Source: Streptomyces albospinus (GTDB taxonomy: Bacteria > Actinomycetota > Actinomycetes > Streptomycetales > Streptomycetaceae). Taken from it: a DNA stretch of 64,000 bases. Location of the stretch: contig NZ_BMRP01000003.1 in assembly GCF_014648695.1 (NCBI RefSeq), positions 327,016 to 391,015 of the forward strand, written 5' to 3'. The notes under the pieces were generated by a model. It was given only the letters and a program-made list of their open reading frames with translations, was not told the DNA's origin and ran no database searches. Made by a program: the position numbers and the translations under genes. Of this stretch, positions 59,838 through 64,000 are shown piece by piece. Within the stretch, counting starts at the first letter, position 1; each line of letters begins with the position of its first letter.

Positions 59838-60983
59838 TCAGTCGCCCCGCTCCGCCGCCGGCCGGACCCGCGCCGACCACTTCTCCTCGATGCGGCCGAA
59901 CTTCCAGACGGCGAGCGCGACCACCCACGTGGCGAAGAAGACGCCCACGATGGCGAAGCCGATGACGTTCAGGTCCAGGCCGGCGATCCAGTCCCAGAAG
60001 AAGCCGTGCAGCCCGAGCTTGTCGGCGAGCAGCCCCAGCAGCTCGACGGTGCCGATGATCAGGGCCACCGCGACCGACAGACCGGTGATGGTGAGGTTGT
60101 AGTAGACCTTGCGGACCGGCTTGGAGAAGGCCCACCCGTACGCGAAGTTCATGAACGACCCGTCGATGGTGTCCAGCAGGCTCATGCCCGCGGCGAACAG
60201 CACCGGCAGGCACAGAATCGCGTACCACGGCAGCCCGGAGGCCGCACCGGAACCGGCGAGCACCAGCAGCGCGATCTCGGTGGCGGTGTCGAATCCGAGC
60301 CCGAAGAGCAGCCCCAGCGGATACATCTGCCACGGCTTGGTGATCGACTTCATCACCCGGCCCAGCAGCCGGTTCATGAACCCCCGCTTGTTGAGCTGCT
60401 CCTCCAGCGCCGCCTCGTCGAAGTCACCGGCCCGCATCCGCCGGAAGACGCCCCAGATCCCCACCAGGATCACGATGTTGATCGCGGCGATCACATAGAG
60501 GAAGACCCCGGAGACGGTGGTGCCGATCAGCCCCGTCACCGAGTGCAGCTGGGAGTTGTCGTCCTTCAGCGGGCCGGCCAGCGCCTTGACGCCCAGCGAG
60601 AGCAGAAAGGCCAGTGCGAACACCACGCTGGAATGCCCCAGCGAGAACCAGAAGCCGACCGACAACGGCCGCTTCCCCTCGTGCATCAGCTTCCGCGTGG
60701 TGTTGTCGATGGCGGCGATGTGATCGGCGTCGAACGCGTGCCGCATGCCCAGTGTGTAGGCGGTGACGCCGATGCCCACGCCGAAGCTCTTGGTCCCCAG
60801 GCTGTAGTGCTGCGGCGCCACGATCGCCACCAGCGTGAACCAGCCGATCACATGCAGCGCGAGAATGAACCCCGCCATCCCCGCCATGCGCCCCCACTCG
60901 GCCCGGCTCATCGAGCGGGCGATCCGCTGCCGGCGCGAGGGCGGCGCCGCAGTGGCCGGTGTGAGGGAGGGGGACGTCGTCAT
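59838..60983 (-). CDS. Nickel/cobalt permease, NiCoT (HoxN/NixA) family
   Basis: 381 aa, eight predicted helices. The diagnostic HX4DH motif reads RHAFDADHIAAIDNTTRKLM, and the further NiCoT blocks FSLGHSSVVFALAFLLSL, LGLLFGLGFDTATEIALL and AGMSLLDTIDGSFMNFAYGW are present. It imports Ni2+ and/or Co2+ at high affinity; cobalt would serve the B12-dependent mutase in this window. ATG 60983 follows GGAAGAGAG. A Nur-like box lies 86-101 nt upstream. Confidence 0.94.
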   Translation of the reverse strand: MTTSPSLTPATAAPPSRRQRIARSMSRAEWGRMAGMAGFILALHVIGWFTLVAIVAPQHYSLGTKSFGVGIGVTAYTLGMRHAFDADHIAAIDNTTRKLMHEGKRPLSVGFWFSLGHSSVVFALAFLLSLGVKALAGPLKDDNSQLHSVTGLIGTTVSGVFLYVIAAINIVILVGIWGVFRRMRAGDFDEAALEEQLNKRGFMNRLLGRVMKSITKPWQMYPLGLLFGLGFDTATEIALLVLAGSGAASGLPWYAILCLPVLFAAGMSLLDTIDGSFMNFAYGWAFSKPVRKVYYNLTITGLSVAVALIIGTVELLGLLADKLGLHGFFWDWIAGLDLNVIGFAIVGVFFATWVVALAVWKFGRIEEKWSARVRPAAERGD

Positions 60984-61328
60984 GTGCGGCGCTGCTCTCT
61001 TCCAGGCTGCCCCGGGCTCCGCCGGGGAATAGGTGTACGCCCCCTACATTCCTGCGGGCATGTTTTAATTGCAACAAATTCGCAGTAAAGCCCGCAAGCG
61101 GCTCCGCTCACGGGGCGGCGGCGCCACATCCCCGCGCGACTCGGCGCCCGACCGCCCCGGCGCGCCGGCGTCGGAGAAGCGCCACGGACGCAGCGCCAGG
61201 CCGCTCCGGAGCTCAAGCACCGGCCGGCGACCTGCACACCTTCCGGCCTGCCGGTACGACGGCCGGTATACGCGTCGGGACGGTCATTGCGGTATCGCGC
61301 CACGGCCACCGGGCGTACCCGGCGCCTC
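60984..61328. other. Intergenic interval, NiCoT upstream region
   Basis: 345 nt between nicoT and the 3' end of the LysR gene. An AT-rich patch at 61061-61090 holds the Nur-like box; the remainder toward 61328 is GC-rich with no gene I can support. Confidence 0.45.
61069..61084 (-). promoter_or_regulatory. Nur-like box upstream of the Ni/Co permease
   Basis: TTGCA-ACAAA-TTCGCA resembles the Streptomyces Nur box form TTGCA-N5-TTGCAA with one or two mismatches. Nur represses nickel uptake when nickel is plentiful, which fits the downstream NiCoT gene. Confidence 0.5.
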
Positions 61329-62243
61329 CTACGCCTGCTGCCGCTCCGGCGGGTCCGGCAGACCGTGCGGCATGAAGGGCCGACCGGTCACGAACTCCCG
61401 GAATTTCAGGGCCGCTGCGGATACGTAGGCGTCCTCGTTCCACACCAGGGTGAGCACGCGGTGACAGTCGGGGGCGTCGAGGCGCACCGCGGCGACCGGG
61501 GCGCGCGGGCCGACCCGGCGGGACATGGCCGGGACGAGGCCGATGCCCAGCCCGGCGCTGATCAGGTCCCCGGTCGCGCCCGGCTCGTCGCCCTCGCAGG
61601 ACAGGACCGGGGTGAGCCCTTCCGAGGCGAACAGCCGCTCCAGCAGGGCGCGCGGCCAGCTCCCCGGGCGGGTGGTGACGAACGGCTCCTCGGCGATCTC
61701 GGGGATCGTCACGCTCTCCCGGTCCGCCAGCCGGTGCCCGCACGGCACGGCGAGCAGCACCTCCTCACGGGCAAGCTCGACGACGTGCAGGTCCGGCCCG
61801 GTCAGCGGCTGCGAGGCGATACAGAAGTCGACTTCCCTGGCGCGCAGTTGGCGCTCCATCTCCTCCGCGGTCGACTGGCGGAGCCGCACCTCGGCCCGCG
61901 GATGCGCGGCACGGAAGCCGCCCAGCATCTGACTGATCGTCAATAATGTCTCGGCGGCGACCGAGACCCTGCCGAGGACTTGGTCGCGGGCGTCCAGCAA
62001 CGCCCGCCGCCCGTCGTCGAGTTCGCTCAGCGTTCGCTCGACATGGCGCAGGAAGGTCACACCGTACTGGTTGAGCCGGATGCGGCGGCCCCGCCGGTCG
62101 AAGAGCGGTGCGCCCAGCTCGGCTTCCAGCCGGGCGACGGCCCGGCTGAGCGACGGCTGGGCGACCCGCAGCTCCTCGGCGGCCCGGCTGATGTGCTCGT
62201 AGCGCGCCACGACCTGGAAGTAGCGCAGCTGCAAGAGGTCCAT
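61329..62243 (-). CDS. LysR-family transcriptional regulator
   Basis: 304 aa. HTH: MDLLQLRYFQVVARYEHISR, AAEELRVAQPSLSRAVARLE. The effector domain is of the CatM/BenM-like PBP2 type (VSVAAETLLTISQMLGGFRA, EVDFCIASQPLTGPDL, LISAGLGIGLVPAMSRRV). ATG 62243 is preferred, with AAAGGTGG upstream. It is divergent from L-glutamate oxidase and probably activates it through the dyad at 62441-62463. Confidence 0.92.
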   Translation of the reverse strand: MDLLQLRYFQVVARYEHISRAAEELRVAQPSLSRAVARLEAELGAPLFDRRGRRIRLNQYGVTFLRHVERTLSELDDGRRALLDARDQVLGRVSVAAETLLTISQMLGGFRAAHPRAEVRLRQSTAEEMERQLRAREVDFCIASQPLTGPDLHVVELAREEVLLAVPCGHRLADRESVTIPEIAEEPFVTTRPGSWPRALLERLFASEGLTPVLSCEGDEPGATGDLISAGLGIGLVPAMSRRVGPRAPVAAVRLDAPDCHRVLTLVWNEDAYVSAAALKFREFVTGRPFMPHGLPDPPERQQA

Positions 62244-62440
62244 CGCCCACCTTTCCTCATGCCTGCCGGGCATCATCACACGGCAGAACCGGTCCGGAAG
62301 TGCACCAGCGCACACCGGAGGCCACGGAGCCCGGCGACCGCGAGTCCGCCCCCCGGACCGGGGTGGAGTCGGGCACCGGCGGGCGTGCGCCCCGTTCGCC
62401 TCGCTGCGCATGCGGACCCTCCGGTTCGGTGATGGGCTGG

Positions 62441-62473
62441 TGTCATCTGCCGCGCAGCTGACATCGGTATATG
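62441..62473 (+). promoter_or_regulatory. LysR-type dyad and -10 for the glutamate oxidase gene
   Basis: TGTCATCTGC-CGC-GCAGCTGACA (62441-62463) is an inverted repeat with 9 of 10 arm pairs matching, and contains the T-N11-A form. TATATG at 62468-62473 is a likely -10; the poor -35 beneath the dyad suits activator dependence. The rest of 62244-62598 shows no gene. Confidence 0.6.
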
Positions 62474-62598
62474 CCCGTGTCCCGCTCCGCGCGGATTTCA
62501 CATGCGCGCGCACCCGCAAGGGCCGCGCATGCCCTGTGAGCGAAGCCCTGTGCCGCCCGCGTGGTCCCGCGCCGCCGGCCCCTGTCACAAGGAGAACC

Positions 62599-62658
62599 GT
62601 GACCATCAGCACCCCGCGGCGGCCCGCCGCGCACCCGTCCCTGCACAAGAACGGCTGA
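62599..62658 (+). CDS. Short upstream ORF (19 codons) in frame with the oxidase
   Basis: GTG 62599 has AAGGAG 4 nt upstream, the best ribosome site in the region. It encodes VTISTPRRPAAHPSLHKNG then TGA, 6 nt before the oxidase ATG and in the same frame. It may be a leader peptide that couples translation, or a true N-terminus cut off by a nonsense change. Confidence 0.5.
   Translation: MTISTPRRPAAHPSLHKNG

Positions 62659-64000
<1,342 letters not shown>

Noticed and set aside
60984..61060. Possible NiCo or cobalamin riboswitch before the NiCoT gene
   Set aside because: The short leader has only simple GC hairpins and none of the conserved riboswitch cores.

Overview
The window comes from a high-GC actinomycete, almost certainly a Streptomyces. 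The support is pervasive G/C at third codon positions, GTG starts, many GTGA/ATGA gene overlaps, an SsgA-family sporulation protein, a whiJ-type XRE/DUF397/anti-sigma cluster, DUF574 methyltransferases and, at the right edge, a protein that closely matches what I remember of Streptomyces L-glutamate oxidase. It looks like ordinary chromosome with much catabolism and transport, plus an unusual amount of gene debris at the left end. I see no rRNA, tRNA, CRISPR array, prophage or intact insertion sequence.

Left end (1-6.1 kb): an intact DUF2236 oxygenase-like gene beside a decayed paralogue, a secreted sphingomyelinase, an IS110 transposase scrap abutting a macro-domain gene, an AnsP-type asparagine permease, and the wreck of an acyl-CoA ligase. 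6.1-14 kb: a MerR regulator convergent with a five-gene minus-strand set for beta-oxidation (CaiB-type racemase/CoA transferase, LLM oxidoreductase, acyl-CoA dehydrogenase, thiolase FadA, FadB). 14-20 kb: MgtC-family membrane protein, sialate-type MFS transporter, trans-acting enoyl-reductase-like protein, endonuclease V, YciI protein, lincosamide-nucleotidyltransferase-like enzyme. 20-26 kb: a sugar locus (MFS porter divergent from SIS isomerase, class II aldolase, a frameshifted gene and a DeoR regulator) with no visible sugar kinase.

26-35 kb: small secreted Cys protein, a TetR/FUSC exporter pair sharing an operator, MarR, a BetI-like TetR divergent from two PH-domain membrane proteins, an SsgA-like protein, and a 28-bp perfect inverted repeat before a polysaccharide deacetylase. 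35.9-38.9 kb: response regulator, histidine kinase and GerMN-type lipoprotein, all coupled by 4-nt overlaps. 41-46.2 kb: methylmalonyl-CoA mutase operon mutA-mutB-meaB, which could receive propionyl-CoA-derived units from the fatty-acid and branched-chain pathways suggested at 7-14 kb. 46-53 kb: AhpD-like protein, a whiJ-type cluster, an ABC ATPase that keeps only its Walker A, methyltransferase, DUF6314. 53-58 kb: aldehyde dehydrogenase, APC permease and GMC oxidoreductase, which read together as a choline/betaine-type module. 58-64 kb: Tat-exported acid phosphatase, NiCoT nickel/cobalt permease with a Nur-like box, and a LysR regulator divergent from L-glutamate oxidase with a strong dyad operator and an in-frame short upstream ORF.

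Regulatory architecture is readable: perfect hairpin terminators lie between most convergent genes, and several starts lack a Shine-Dalgarno but sit about 6-8 nt after a -10-like hexamer, as expected for leaderless mRNAs. All functions are assigned from motif recognition by eye; no database search was run.
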